From Microbacterium sp. nov. GSS16 (GTDB lineage Bacteria > Actinomycetota > Actinomycetes > Actinomycetales > Microbacteriaceae), in NCBI RefSeq assembly GCF_028198145.1, contig NZ_CP116338.1:1860001-1924000 (forward strand): a DNA stretch of 64,000 bases, given 5' to 3'. Position 1 is the first letter of the stretch, and each line of letters starts with the position of its first letter. Both the position numbers and the translations under genes were made by a program. Shown piece by piece: positions 31,311 through 40,010 of this stretch. The notes below the pieces were generated by a model that saw nothing but the letters and a program-made list of their open reading frames with translations, did not search any database and was not told the DNA's origin.

Positions 31311-34300
31311 ATGGAGATCTCACGACGCGGATTCCTGGTGGCGGGCGCAGCCTTCGGCAGCGCCGCACTGATCGCAGGCGGTGCGCAGCCGGCCGTGGCA
31401 TCCGCTCCGCGCCCGGCGGGTGCTCTCGATCCGGCGGATGTCGAGGCGCGCGCTCTCGCGCTGTCGCCGCCTGTCTTCCTGCTCGAGACCCACGTGCCGC
31501 GCCAGTTCTCGACCGGCAAGGGAAGCGCGATCTCGATCAGCGCCGAGCGCGGCAAGGTGGGCGCCCACAGCCTGAAGTGGCAGCACGCGCCCGGCGGCGT
31601 GCTCACCATCAAAGAGCCGCTGCGGTATCAGGCCAGCCGCTACACCGCGGGCATGGACCAAGCGCTGATGGGCACCGTCGACACCTTCTCGATGTGGGTT
31701 TACAACGCAGAGCCCACCACCGATCGCCTGCGCGTCGAGTTCGGCCGCGGCGCGACCACCGACACGGCCTTCGAGTTCGGGCTCGACTTCACCGGCTGGC
31801 GCACCTGCTGGGTGCGCCTGGGCTATGACACCGAGGGCACCCCGCATCAGGCGATGAACCGGGTGCGCTTCATCGCGCCGCGGCGTTCGGGCACCCTGTT
31901 CATCGACCAAGTGGTGCTCAACACCGAGATGCGTCCCGACCACCCGACACCCGACCGGCAGGCCCCGTTCGTGCAGCCCGAGATCGCCGAGGCCGACAAC
32001 CGGCACTGGCTCGACCTGATGCGCTTCGATGACGACCTCGCCGCGGCATCCTTCCCGCCTGCCGAAGGGAGCGGCGATCTCGCCGGCATCTGTGCCGCGC
32101 TGCTGAAGTCCGCGACGGTAGCAGCCGACGTGACCACCGCCGGGCTCGCGAAGGCGAAGGAGCAGGTCGCCGAGCTGGGCGTACCCGAACGGGCATCCGG
32201 AATCCCCGCCGCACCGGGCTCGTACATCAACGGCTACCAGTCGGCGATCCTCCCGGCTGAGATCCGCGCCGACGTGATGACTCTCGCATCGGCGGTGGCA
32301 CTGCGCGCGTACGGCACCCGGATGCGCGCGATCGCCGCGGCGTCGGCGAAGGCGCGCAGCGCCGGGGCCGCGACGTCGGCAGAGTTCGACGAGCTCTACC
32401 TGCGCATGTACGCCCACCTCGAGGACCAGGGATTCGCGAAGGGCAGCGCGCAGGGCACGATCCACCACATCGGGTACCAGTACCGCGAGGCAGCCGACTC
32501 GTTCCTCGTCGCGCAGCCGCTGCTCGCCGAAGCCGGGCTGTGGCGGCGCGCCATGGACAACCTCGCCTGGTTCGTCGGGCTGGGCCGGCTCACGCACGAC
32601 TTCAGCGACCCGGCCAAATACGGCGGCATCATCGACGTGCAGAACACCCTGCTGAAGCCGATGGCGATCTGCGCCGTCGGCGCCGAGACCGACGACGAGA
32701 AGTGCCGGCTGCTGGCCGCCCTCACCCGCTTCACCGAGCGCTCGCTGAGCACCTCGCCCGGGATCGAGGGCGGGCTCAAGCCCGACGGCACGATCTTCCA
32801 CCACATGGGCCCCTACCCGGACTACGGCCGTGACGCACTGGTCGGGATGGCTCCGGTCGTGGCGCTGCTGCACGGCACCGCCTTCGGCCTCAGCGCGCCC
32901 GCCCGCGCGTCGCTGCGTCGGGCGCTGCTCACCCAGCGCCTGCACGCCAACACCACGCAGTGGCCGATCGCGCTCACCGGTCGCCACCCCGACGGTGAGC
33001 AGGGGCTCTCGCTGAATCCGTTCGCCGCGCTCGCGGCGACGCCGATGCCGGGGGAGGGTGGCGCATTCGACCCGATGGTCGGAGCGGCGTTCCTGCGGCT
33101 GCTGCCGCCCAACCCCTCCGCCGCGCAGCGCAGCCTCGCCGCCGATCTGCGTGAGGCGGGAATCGAGGCCGAGCCCGCGCCGAACGGACACTGGGCCCTG
33201 GGCTATGCCGCCTGCGGACTCCATCGCCGTGATGAATGGCTGGTCGCGTTGCGCGGGCACAACCGCTACCTGTGGTCGAGCGAGATCTACGCCACGGACA
33301 ATCTCTACGGCCGCTACCTCGCTTACGCGTCGGTCGAGGTGCTCGCGCGCGCCGACGGCACCGGGCAGATCACGCATCCTGCGAACGGGTATGTGCACCC
33401 CGGCTGGGACTGGAACCGCATCCCCGGCGCGACGACCAAGCACCTGCCCTGGGAGCTGCTCAAGGGCGACCTGAGCGACACGATCGAGATCATGCCCTTG
33501 ACCCGCTCGGCGTTCGGCGGGGCCGGTTCGTTCCAGGGCGAGCACGGCATCTTCGGGATGCACCTGATCGAGCATCCGAAGTTCGACCCCACCCACACGG
33601 CAAAGGTGTCGCGATTCAGCTTCGACGACGTCATCGTGTGTCTGGGCAGCGACATCGCGAACGACGACCCACAGCACAGCACCGAGACCACGCTGTTCCA
33701 GGTCGCCGTGCCGACCGCCGACGGCACCGACGACGCGACGCAGCTGACCCGGCCCACCGGTGTCGTCGACCCGCTCGGGAACGGCTTCCACCTGCCCGCC
33801 GGGCAGCGACTGCGGCGCATCAGTGCGGTGCAGACCGCACCCGACGAGAAGGACACCACGACGGCATCCGTTCCCTACGCCACCGCGCTGATCGACCACG
33901 GCACGGCGCCCACGGGCGCCGGATACGAGTACGCCCTGCTCGTGGGCGCGGGGGAGCAGCGCACGGCAGACTTCACGAAGCGGATGGGCTCGGACGATGC
34001 ACCCTACGCGGTCGTGCGCAAAGACGCCACGGCGCACGTGGTGCACCATCGAGACACCGGCATCACCGGGGCCGTCGTCTTCGCGAATGCAACGGGCATC
34101 GACGAGACCATCACCGCCGTGGACGCGGCGTGCCTGCTGATGTGGCGGAGCGAGCATCAGACGCTCACCTTGTCGGTGACCGACCCCGACCTGCACCTGT
34201 ACGAGGGGGACGACCCCGACCAGTTCGCCCCCGACGGCACTTACGTCGGCGCCAACACGAGCTACTCCCGGCCATGGCGGCGCAGCGCCAGTGCGCCGTC

Positions 34301-34442
34301 TCGGGTGAGCATCACCGTGCAGGGGCGGTGGTCGTGCGACGCGGACGACGTGATGGTGATGCTCGCGGGCGACACGACGAGGGTCACCGTGACCTGCCGC
34401 GACGGCGCCTCGCGGGATCTCACCATGACCGCCATCGGGTGA
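31311..34442 (+). CDS. Tat-exported polysaccharide lyase, PL8, chondroitinase ABC-like
   Basis: 1043 aa. The N-terminus MEISRRGFLVAGAAFGSAALIAGG is a twin-arginine signal followed by an Ala-x-Ala type cleavage region (AVASA). Residues about 45-215 form a jelly-roll lyase N domain (VFLLETHVPRQFS; FGLDFTGWRTCWVRLGYD). The alpha/alpha catalytic domain has IHHIGYQYREAAD and PDGTIFHHMGPYPDYGRDA; LAGRHP-like LTGRHPDG and YLWSSEIYATDNLYGRYLAY follow; then beta-sandwich C domains. Such enzymes cleave chondroitin/dermatan sulfate or hyaluronan by beta-elimination. AGAGGAG precedes ATG 31311. The gene stands alone, with no transporter or hydrolase partners; true substrate uncertain. Confidence 0.87.
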   Translation: MEISRRGFLVAGAAFGSAALIAGGAQPAVASAPRPAGALDPADVEARALALSPPVFLLETHVPRQFSTGKGSAISISAERGKVGAHSLKWQHAPGGVLTIKEPLRYQASRYTAGMDQALMGTVDTFSMWVYNAEPTTDRLRVEFGRGATTDTAFEFGLDFTGWRTCWVRLGYDTEGTPHQAMNRVRFIAPRRSGTLFIDQVVLNTEMRPDHPTPDRQAPFVQPEIAEADNRHWLDLMRFDDDLAAASFPPAEGSGDLAGICAALLKSATVAADVTTAGLAKAKEQVAELGVPERASGIPAAPGSYINGYQSAILPAEIRADVMTLASAVALRAYGTRMRAIAAASAKARSAGAATSAEFDELYLRMYAHLEDQGFAKGSAQGTIHHIGYQYREAADSFLVAQPLLAEAGLWRRAMDNLAWFVGLGRLTHDFSDPAKYGGIIDVQNTLLKPMAICAVGAETDDEKCRLLAALTRFTERSLSTSPGIEGGLKPDGTIFHHMGPYPDYGRDALVGMAPVVALLHGTAFGLSAPARASLRRALLTQRLHANTTQWPIALTGRHPDGEQGLSLNPFAALAATPMPGEGGAFDPMVGAAFLRLLPPNPSAAQRSLAADLREAGIEAEPAPNGHWALGYAACGLHRRDEWLVALRGHNRYLWSSEIYATDNLYGRYLAYASVEVLARADGTGQITHPANGYVHPGWDWNRIPGATTKHLPWELLKGDLSDTIEIMPLTRSAFGGAGSFQGEHGIFGMHLIEHPKFDPTHTAKVSRFSFDDVIVCLGSDIANDDPQHSTETTLFQVAVPTADGTDDATQLTRPTGVVDPLGNGFHLPAGQRLRRISAVQTAPDEKDTTTASVPYATALIDHGTAPTGAGYEYALLVGAGEQRTADFTKRMGSDDAPYAVVRKDATAHVVHHRDTGITGAVVFANATGIDETITAVDAACLLMWRSEHQTLTLSVTDPDLHLYEGDDPDQFAPDGTYVGANTSYSRPWRRSASAPSRVSITVQGRWSCDADDVMVMLAGDTTRVTVTCRDGASRDLTMTAIG

Positions 34443-34525
34443 GAGCCGGCGAGGGTGCGTCGTTGGGGATGCGGTGAACCGCGGCGACACACTCGGCTCG
34501 GCGTCGGTGGGATACTGGCGGCATC

Positions 34526-35032
34526 ATGACGACGACGATGCTGCTGCTCGCCGACACGCACGTCCCGGCGCGGGCGAGACGACTGCCGCGCGCTGTGCTC
34601 GACGCGATCGACGTCGCGGACGTCGTGGTGCACGCGGGGGACTGGGTCGACATCGCCACCCTCGATCTCATCGAGTCGAGATCCCGAGATTTCCACGGCG
34701 TCTACGGCAACAACGACGGGCCCGAGCATCGCGAGCGGCTCCCTGAGATCGCGCGCTTCACCGTCGGGAACCTGCGCTTCGCGGTCATCCATGAGACGGG
34801 CCCGGCGGCGAAGCGCGAGCAGCGCATGGATCAGGCGTTCAGCGACACCGACGTGCTGGTATTCGGGCACTCGCACATCCCGTGGGACACCGTCACGCCA
34901 GGCGGCCTGCGTCTGCTCAATCCCGGGTCGCCGACCGATCGGCGCCGTCAGCCGGCGTGCACGATGATGAGCGTGCGCATCGACGGGGAAGCGCTCGACG
35001 TCACGCTGATCCCGGTGAACCGCGACGAGTGA
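34526..35032 (+). CDS. Metallophosphoesterase, YfcE/MJ0936 family
   Basis: 168 aa with the ordered metal-binding motifs LADTHVPAR (D-x-H), HAGDWVD, VYGNNDGPE (GN[H/N]D), a lone His in VIHETG, GHSHIPW and LLNPGSPTD. This family hydrolyses phosphodiesters in vitro and its physiological substrate is usually unknown. The compact length is normal for the family. No ribosome site is clear and the leader is short. Confidence 0.88.
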   Translation: MTTTMLLLADTHVPARARRLPRAVLDAIDVADVVVHAGDWVDIATLDLIESRSRDFHGVYGNNDGPEHRERLPEIARFTVGNLRFAVIHETGPAAKREQRMDQAFSDTDVLVFGHSHIPWDTVTPGGLRLLNPGSPTDRRRQPACTMMSVRIDGEALDVTLIPVNRDE

Positions 35033-35221
35033 ACCGGGTGAACTGCTGAGAGCGCGGCGAACCATATCGCCGCGGGTTATTCCGGGAGAATGGTCGCCGG
35101 AACTCGTCCTCGCCGAATAGGCTCCAAGAAGCGGAGCTTTCTCGAGCCGCTCCGCATCTGTTTCGCGCTTCCGGGGGATGGTCACACCCGCGTCTCTCCT
35201 GCGCGGGTGATAGGCGGACCG
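35033..35221 (+). other. 189-nt intergenic region with hairpins before DUF998-type gene
   Basis: Contains TAGGCT near 35118 (a possible -10). A stem GCGGAGC/GCTCCGC follows, then CACCCGCG (35185-35192) pairing with CGCGGGTG (35202-35209), ending 12 nt before ATG 35222. A structured leader is possible. I do not recognise a known riboswitch. Confidence 0.35.
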
Positions 35222-36355
35222 ATGAGTGGACAAGCTCTGCTGACAGTACCGGTGATCGGCGTGCGCGCCGCGCACATCCGAGCGGAAGACCCGCCGGTCC
35301 GGAGGGAAGGCGCGGTGCCCCGGCTCACGTGGGTGCTGTGCGCCGCGCTGCTGCTCTGCGGGTGCATCCTTGTGTCGGCGGCGACCACGACCGACGCGGA
35401 CTGGTGGCGACTGTACTTCAGCAGGCTCGGCATGATGGGCGACTTCTCCAGCTTCGCGTTCAACGGAGGGCTCGTCGCGAGCGGGGCGATCATCGCCGGC
35501 TCGTCGTGGATGCTGCGGATCCGCCTGACCGGAGTGATGCCGCACTCGTGGCGTTCACGGGTCGCGATGCGTGTGATGCCCCCGGCGATCGCCGGCCTCG
35601 GCATCAGCCTGCTCGCGATCGGCGCCTACCCGCTGTCGGTCGACCCGATCGCCCACGAGCGGGCCACCAACGGCGCGGTGCTCTCGTTCGCTTTCCTGCT
35701 GCTCTCGCACCGTGTTCTGCTCTGGCAGCTCGAAGGAACGCTCCGCCGAGCCACGATCATCAGCGGCGTCACGATGATCATCGCGCTCGCCGCGTTGAAG
35801 GCCGAGGTCATCTCGCTCACGGTCTTCGAGGCGATCGCCTTCGCGATCATCCTGTGGTGGGTGCACCTGCTCGAGCAGATCGCCCACCGTCACGCCTCTC
35901 CCGCCCCGTCCGACGGGTCGATGTGGTCGCGGCGCCGGCGCCGGCGCCGCGCCGAGACGGATGCCCGGCCCGCGGCCATCCGTCGGCGTGCAGGCGCCGC
36001 GAGGGTCCGTCGTCAGGATCGCGCGGAACGTCTCGCGCGTGCGACGACGATGCCGCGCCGCGACGTCTCGAACCCATCGAGCATCTCGCGCAGCTCATCA
36101 GCGCCGACGTCGGCGCCGAAGGCGTCGGCACCCGGCTCGAGCATGATGCCGGATGCCAGTGGGCCGGCGATCACCGGATCGAAACCGAGGTCGTCGATCA
36201 GTCGCGACACGACATCGAGATCGTCGGCTGCATCCCCGGCGATCGCGATGGCCTTGCGCCCCGGTGCTCCGGCTGGGCGAGCCTCGTCCTCCATGTCGTG
36301 GTACCCCATGTGCCCCAGCCCCTTCACGACGCGCGCGCCCGCGAGGTGCCGCTGA
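35222..36355 (+). CDS. DUF998-type membrane protein with overlong C-terminus
   Basis: 377 aa as read. Residues about 34-225 contain six hydrophobic segments (LTWVLCAALLLCGCILVSA; FNGGLVASGAIIAGSSW; AIAGLGISLLAIGAY; AVLSFAFLLLSHRVLL) and the SRLG...FSSFAFNGG motif resembling DUF998. After residue about 235 the reading frame enters an Arg/Ser/Pro low-complexity tail. That tail is antisense to the F420-reductase-like gene and overlaps it by 343 bp. The native stop was probably near 35930, lost by mutation or frameshift in a GCC/GGC repeat, or the tail is a real oddity. ATG 35222 is preferred to upstream starts. Confidence 0.6.
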   Translation: MSGQALLTVPVIGVRAAHIRAEDPPVRREGAVPRLTWVLCAALLLCGCILVSAATTTDADWWRLYFSRLGMMGDFSSFAFNGGLVASGAIIAGSSWMLRIRLTGVMPHSWRSRVAMRVMPPAIAGLGISLLAIGAYPLSVDPIAHERATNGAVLSFAFLLLSHRVLLWQLEGTLRRATIISGVTMIIALAALKAEVISLTVFEAIAFAIILWWVHLLEQIAHRHASPAPSDGSMWSRRRRRRRAETDARPAAIRRRAGAARVRRQDRAERLARATTMPRRDVSNPSSISRSSSAPTSAPKASAPGSSMMPDASGPAITGSKPRSSISRDTTSRSSAASPAIAMALRPGAPAGRASSSMSWYPMCPSPFTTRAPARCR

Positions 36356-36708
36356 ACGAGCTCGCTGGTCGAGGTGCGCGGGTCATCGAGGTCGGGCCGG
36401 TCCCCGTCGGCACCCCACCAGTAGTTCATGGCGTCGACGACCAGCATCCCGCGCATCAGCTCCGCCGGCAGCGTGCGGTACCGGCCGAGCGGCAGCGCCA
36501 GCACCACGACGTCCGACATCGCGACCAGGTCGGAGACGCTCATCGCCTCGGCTCCGATCGCGGCGATCGCGCGGGCGATGGGAGCGGGATCGCCCGAACG
36601 CGCGACGACCACCCGGTATCCGGCATCCACCGCGAGCGCTGCCAGCACACGCCCCAGCCGGCCGGCGCCGATGATGCCGAGCGTCCGGATCGGCGAGGTG
36701 ACAGTCAC
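36013..36708 (-). CDS. F420:NADP oxidoreductase-like / NADPH-binding protein
   Basis: 231 aa. The Rossmann fingerprint is TLGIIGAGRLGRVLAALAVDAGYRVVVARSG, with VVVLALPLGRYRTLP and VVDAMNYWWGADG; the C-terminal half has LGHMGYHDMEDEARP. This is the NADPH-dependent F420 reductase (Fno-like) fold. Whether F420 is the partner is unknown, since no F420 biosynthesis genes are in the window. GTG 36708 lies 6 nt after TACGAT, so the mRNA is likely leaderless. Confidence 0.82.
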   Translation of the reverse strand: MTVTSPIRTLGIIGAGRLGRVLAALAVDAGYRVVVARSGDPAPIARAIAAIGAEAMSVSDLVAMSDVVVLALPLGRYRTLPAELMRGMLVVDAMNYWWGADGDRPDLDDPRTSTSELVQRHLAGARVVKGLGHMGYHDMEDEARPAGAPGRKAIAIAGDAADDLDVVSRLIDDLGFDPVIAGPLASGIMLEPGADAFGADVGADELREMLDGFETSRRGIVVARARRSARS

Positions 36709-36714
36709 CCCGTC

Positions 36715-36720
36715 ATCGTA
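36715..36720 (-). promoter_or_regulatory. -10 hexamer TACGAT for F420-reductase-like gene
   Basis: TACGAT, then 6 nt, then GTG 36708 on the minus strand. Confidence 0.55.
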
Positions 36721-36752
36721 CGGCGGCCCGCTCGGGCGCCGGCGCGGCGTGC

Positions 36753-37013
36753 TCAGTGGTCGCGCAGCATGTCGATGAGCTCGGCCTTGCGCTTGCCGGA
36801 GTAGCCCTCGATGCCGAGCTCCTTCGCGCGCTTCTTCAGCTCCTCGACCGTCCAGTCGTCGTAGTCACCGGATCTGCCTCCCCGGCGACCGACGGCTGAG
36901 CGACCGTCGCGGGCGGCCGCGTTCGAGATGCGTGCCGCCTTCTCCTTCGATGCGCCGTCATCGCGCAGCTTCTCGTACAGCTCTTCGTCCTTGAGCTCTG
37001 GCTGGTTCGGCAT
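36753..37013 (-). CDS. Small SAP/Rho-N domain protein (DUF7218-like)
   Basis: 86 aa from ATG 37013 with GGAGG upstream. A charged N-terminal part (ELKDEELYEKLRDDGASKEKAARISNAAARDG) resembles the Actinobacteria ChaB/DUF7218 segment. It is joined by a GR-rich linker to a SAP-type helix-extended loop-helix, WTVEELKKRAKELGIEGYSGKRKAELIDML, as in the Rho N-terminal domain. Such small proteins probably bind nucleic acid; the role is unknown. Confidence 0.85.
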   Translation of the reverse strand: MPNQPELKDEELYEKLRDDGASKEKAARISNAAARDGRSAVGRRGGRSGDYDDWTVEELKKRAKELGIEGYSGKRKAELIDMLRDH

Positions 37014-37148
37014 CGCCGCCTCCTCGGATCTTCGGACGTCGCGGTCCGCGACTGGGGACGACCGTACGCGCGACACTGCGGCAGTCGAACGGCCTTGACA
37101 CGCCGACGGAGGCGGCCTATCCGCGCACCTTCGACAACCGCCGGCCGC

Positions 37149-37277
37149 TCAACCCCAGGCGGCTTCGTCGATGCCCGGCGGATGCTCGCCCGCGGTCTGC
37201 GGATGCTCGCGGATGTGGCCCACCTCGCGCGAGTCACGGGCCGCGTTGAAGAGCTTGATCAGACGGCCCGCTCCCAC
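37149..37277 (-). CDS. Possible 42-aa small protein after the dimer glycosylase
   Basis: From GTG 37277, overlapping the upstream gene's stop, the frame reads MGAGRLIKLFNAARDSREVG and ends GEHPPGIDEAAWG. The composition looks protein-like: a short amphipathic helix and a conserved-looking PPGIDEAAWG tail. A GGAG stretch sits just upstream. Not recognised; could be chance in high-GC DNA. Confidence 0.4.
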   Translation of the reverse strand: MGAGRLIKLFNAARDSREVGHIREHPQTAGEHPPGIDEAAWG

Positions 37278-37690
37278 AGCTCCACCGGCCCGGGCACGAC
37301 GGTGAACAGCGGGTGTGCCGTGGGCGTCGTCGCTCGCCATCGCACCGCATCCGCCGGACTGCGCTGGGTGAGCTTCGCGCCCAGGTGCTGCCACTCCAGC
37401 ATCAGCTGGCCGTCGGTGACCGGGATGACCTCCACCGGCGATCGGGGCGTGATGATCCGCCCACGGTCGAAGCGGTAGCCACGGGCATCCGCTTCATCCG
37501 CGACCGAAGACAGGTACGCTCCGACCGACGCGAGCGGCTCGGCCTGCGCGCGGAACCGCTCGAGCTGGGGATGCCTGGTGTATCCCTTCGTGCGCCCCGC
37601 GAGAACCGCCTGAGCGAGCAGCGTCTCGCGCCAGCAGGCGACGAGAGCCGCTCGATCGAGGTGAGCGGGGTGCAACGACCAGATCCTCAC
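37259..37690 (-). CDS. Pyrimidine dimer DNA glycosylase (endonuclease V type)
   Basis: 143 aa from GTG 37690, which overlaps the MMPL stop (GTGA). MRIWSLHPAHLDRAALVACWRETLLAQAVLAGRTKGYTRHPQLERF is the pyr_excise family signature. T4 endonuclease V of this family removes UV-induced cyclobutane dimers with AP-lyase activity. An unrelated 530-codon open frame upstream is antisense-like reading of MMPL and is not part of it. It lies 2.7 kb from the SOS mutasome operon. Confidence 0.88.
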   Translation of the reverse strand: MRIWSLHPAHLDRAALVACWRETLLAQAVLAGRTKGYTRHPQLERFRAQAEPLASVGAYLSSVADEADARGYRFDRGRIITPRSPVEVIPVTDGQLMLEWQHLGAKLTQRSPADAVRWRATTPTAHPLFTVVPGPVELWERAV

Positions 37691-39933
37691 CCGCGGCCCG
37701 GCTCCTCCGTGCGGACGGCGCTGACGGCCTGCTCGTCGTCCCGGTCGGCAGTCGGCTCGGCATCGCGGCGGCTGAGCTTCGACGGCCACCAGATCGCCCT
37801 GCCGATGTCGTAGCTGAGCGCCGGCACGAGCAGCGAGCGCACGACGAACGTGTCGAGCAGCACGCCGAAGGCGACGATGAACGCCAGCTGCACGAGGAAC
37901 AGGATGGGGATCACCGACAGCGCCGCGAACGTCGCCGCCAGCACGAGCCCGGCGGAGGTGATCACACCGCCCGTCACCGCGAGCCCGCGCAGGATGCCCT
38001 CGCGTGTGCCGTGACGCGTCGACTCCTCGCGCACCCGGGTCATCAGGAAGATGTTGTAGTCGATGCCCAGAGCGACCAGGAACACGAAGCCGAACAGCGG
38101 CACCGCCGGGTCGGCCCCCGGGAACCGGAAGACGCCGTTGAACAGCAGCGCAGCCACGCCCATCGCCGAACCGAACGACAGCACCGTGGTGAGGATCAGC
38201 AGCACGGGTGCGAGCACCGCGCGCAGCAGCAGCATGAGGATCACCAGGATCACGCCGAGGATGACGGGGATGATCAGGTTGCGATCGTGGATCGAGGCGG
38301 TGTTCGTGTCGACGGCCGTCGCGGTGACGCCGCCGATCTTGGCTCCGGTCTCGTCGAGCTCGGCGCGCAGCCGGTCGACCGTCGCCTCGGCATCCGCCGA
38401 GTCGGCAGCGTCGGTGAGGGTGCCCTGCAGCAGCACACGCCCGTCGATGACCGTCGGCTCCGGCGCGGCGGTTCCCGGAGGGCCGAAGGCGGTGATGCCG
38501 TCCTCGGTGACCGGGGCGCTGCCCGACGGCGAGTCCTCCGCGGTCACGCTGACACCGTCGACGCCGTCGTCGGAGAGCAGCACGTCGGCAGCATCCTGCA
38601 GCCGGTCCTCGTCGACGAGCACGTACGCGGGGCTGCCGGATCCGCCCGGGAAGTGCTCGCCGAGCACCTTCTGGCCGTCGCGGGCCTCGGAGGCGCCGAG
38701 CACGAGATCGGACTGCGGCACGCCCTTGGCGTCCAGCTGCACGAGGCCCACCGCGGCGATCGCCAGCACGATCGCCGTCGAGATCCAGATGAGGCGCGGG
38801 CGAGTGCGGATGCCGCGCGCGAGCCTCGGCCACAGTCCGCGTCCCTCCAGCGGGCTCGCGTCGGCCACCCGCTCGGGCTCGTACTTCGGGCGCTTGGGCC
38901 AGAACGCGGCCCGGCCGAACAGGCCGAGCAGGGCGGGAAGCAGAGTGAGTGCGGCCAGCATCGCGAAGACGATGCCGATCGCGGCCACCGGACCGAGCGT
39001 GCTGTTCGACTTCAGGTCGCTCAGCAGCAGGCACAGCAGGCCGGCGATCACCGTGCCGCCGGAGGCGAGGATCGGCTCGAACGAGCCGCGCCAGGCCGCC
39101 GCGACCGCCGTCCACCTGTTCTCGGTGATGTGCAGCTCTTCGCGGAAGCGCGCGACCATCAGCAGCGAGTAGTCGGTCGCGGCGCCGATGACGAGGATGA
39201 AGAGGATGCCCTGCGTCTGACCGCTCAGCAGCAGGATGCCGAACTTCGCCGCCCACCACACGGCCAGCAGAGCCACGCACAGCGCGAACAGGCTGGTGCT
39301 GAGCACGACGAGGGGAAGCAGCAGTGAGCGGTACACGATCACGAGGATGACGAGCACGGCGGCGAGAGCGACGAGCAGCAGGATGCCGTCGATGCCGGCG
39401 AATCCGGCGACGAGGTCGGCGGTGAAGCCGGCAGGTCCTGTGATGTACACGTCGATGCCGTCGGGCACGCTTTCGCGCAGGTCGGCCGAGAGCGCGCCGG
39501 AGATCTCGCCGATGTCGGCGTCGGCGTCGATGGGCACGAACGCCTGGGCGGCGAGTGCGTCGTCGGAGACGATCACGGGGGAGGAGCCGTCCTTCACGCC
39601 CTCGGCGGTCGTCGCCTTCTCGAGCGCGGATGCCAGGTCGTCCCGCAGCGCGTCATCGATCTCGTCGTCGGAGTCGAAGACCACCACCGCCGGGATCGAA
39701 TCGGAGCCGAGGAAATCGTCGAGAGCGGATTGCACCTCTGTCGCGTCGGCCGATTCGGGCAGGTAGGCCGTGCGGTCGTTCGAGGAGACCTCGTCGATCT
39801 TGCCGAACAGCGGTCCGCCGAGGCCGGCGCCGGTGAGCCAGAGGAGGATGAGCGCGGCCGAGATCAGCACGCGCAACAGCGTCTTCGGCTTCTTCTGCTG
39901 CTGCTGCTGGCGGAGCTGCGCTCGCGTGTTCAT
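37687..39933 (-). CDS. MMPL-family (RND superfamily) membrane transporter
   Basis: 748 aa with two repeats of one plus five transmembrane segments. TM1 is LLRVLISAALILLWLTGAGLGG. A large periplasmic-side loop follows (about 45-195). TM2-6 include ILLLVALAAVLVILVIVYRSLLLP, and GAATDYSLLMVARFREEL is the conserved MMPL element, repeated as FLVALGIDYNIFLMTRVREE. These carry lipids or hydrophobic compounds outward. Start ATG 39933 has GAGAGG upstream. The N-terminus has a poly-Gln run (QQQQQ) from CTG/CAG repeats. Confidence 0.92.
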   Translation of the reverse strand: MNTRAQLRQQQQQKKPKTLLRVLISAALILLWLTGAGLGGPLFGKIDEVSSNDRTAYLPESADATEVQSALDDFLGSDSIPAVVVFDSDDEIDDALRDDLASALEKATTAEGVKDGSSPVIVSDDALAAQAFVPIDADADIGEISGALSADLRESVPDGIDVYITGPAGFTADLVAGFAGIDGILLLVALAAVLVILVIVYRSLLLPLVVLSTSLFALCVALLAVWWAAKFGILLLSGQTQGILFILVIGAATDYSLLMVARFREELHITENRWTAVAAAWRGSFEPILASGGTVIAGLLCLLLSDLKSNSTLGPVAAIGIVFAMLAALTLLPALLGLFGRAAFWPKRPKYEPERVADASPLEGRGLWPRLARGIRTRPRLIWISTAIVLAIAAVGLVQLDAKGVPQSDLVLGASEARDGQKVLGEHFPGGSGSPAYVLVDEDRLQDAADVLLSDDGVDGVSVTAEDSPSGSAPVTEDGITAFGPPGTAAPEPTVIDGRVLLQGTLTDAADSADAEATVDRLRAELDETGAKIGGVTATAVDTNTASIHDRNLIIPVILGVILVILMLLLRAVLAPVLLILTTVLSFGSAMGVAALLFNGVFRFPGADPAVPLFGFVFLVALGIDYNIFLMTRVREESTRHGTREGILRGLAVTGGVITSAGLVLAATFAALSVIPILFLVQLAFIVAFGVLLDTFVVRSLLVPALSYDIGRAIWWPSKLSRRDAEPTADRDDEQAVSAVRTEEPGRG

Positions 39934-39998
39934 CGGGGTCCTCTCGTCAGAGCAACGGTACCGGGCAGGAGAAAGGTCGCCGGAGGACTTGACAGGCC

Positions 39999-40004
39999 TA
40001 GCAT
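39999..40004 (+). promoter_or_regulatory. -10 hexamer TAGCAT for 121-aa hypothetical gene
   Basis: TAGCAT, then 6 nt (GAGGGC), then ATG 40011. It could be leaderless, or GAGGG could serve as a ribosome site of a longer mRNA. Confidence 0.5.
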
Positions 40005-40010
40005 GAGGGC

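Noticed and set aside
35033..35221. Known riboswitch before the DUF998-type gene
   Set aside because: Two hairpins are present but the conserved core of no riboswitch class that I know is recognisable.
35329..36804. 491-aa plus-strand open frame through the DUF998-type and F420-reductase-like genes
   Set aside because: It is out of frame with the membrane protein and antisense to the Rossmann-fold protein; no family features.
37691..39280. N-terminal extension of the dimer glycosylase through the MMPL gene
   Set aside because: The frame is an Arg-rich shadow of the MMPL gene; the family start is at GTG 37690.
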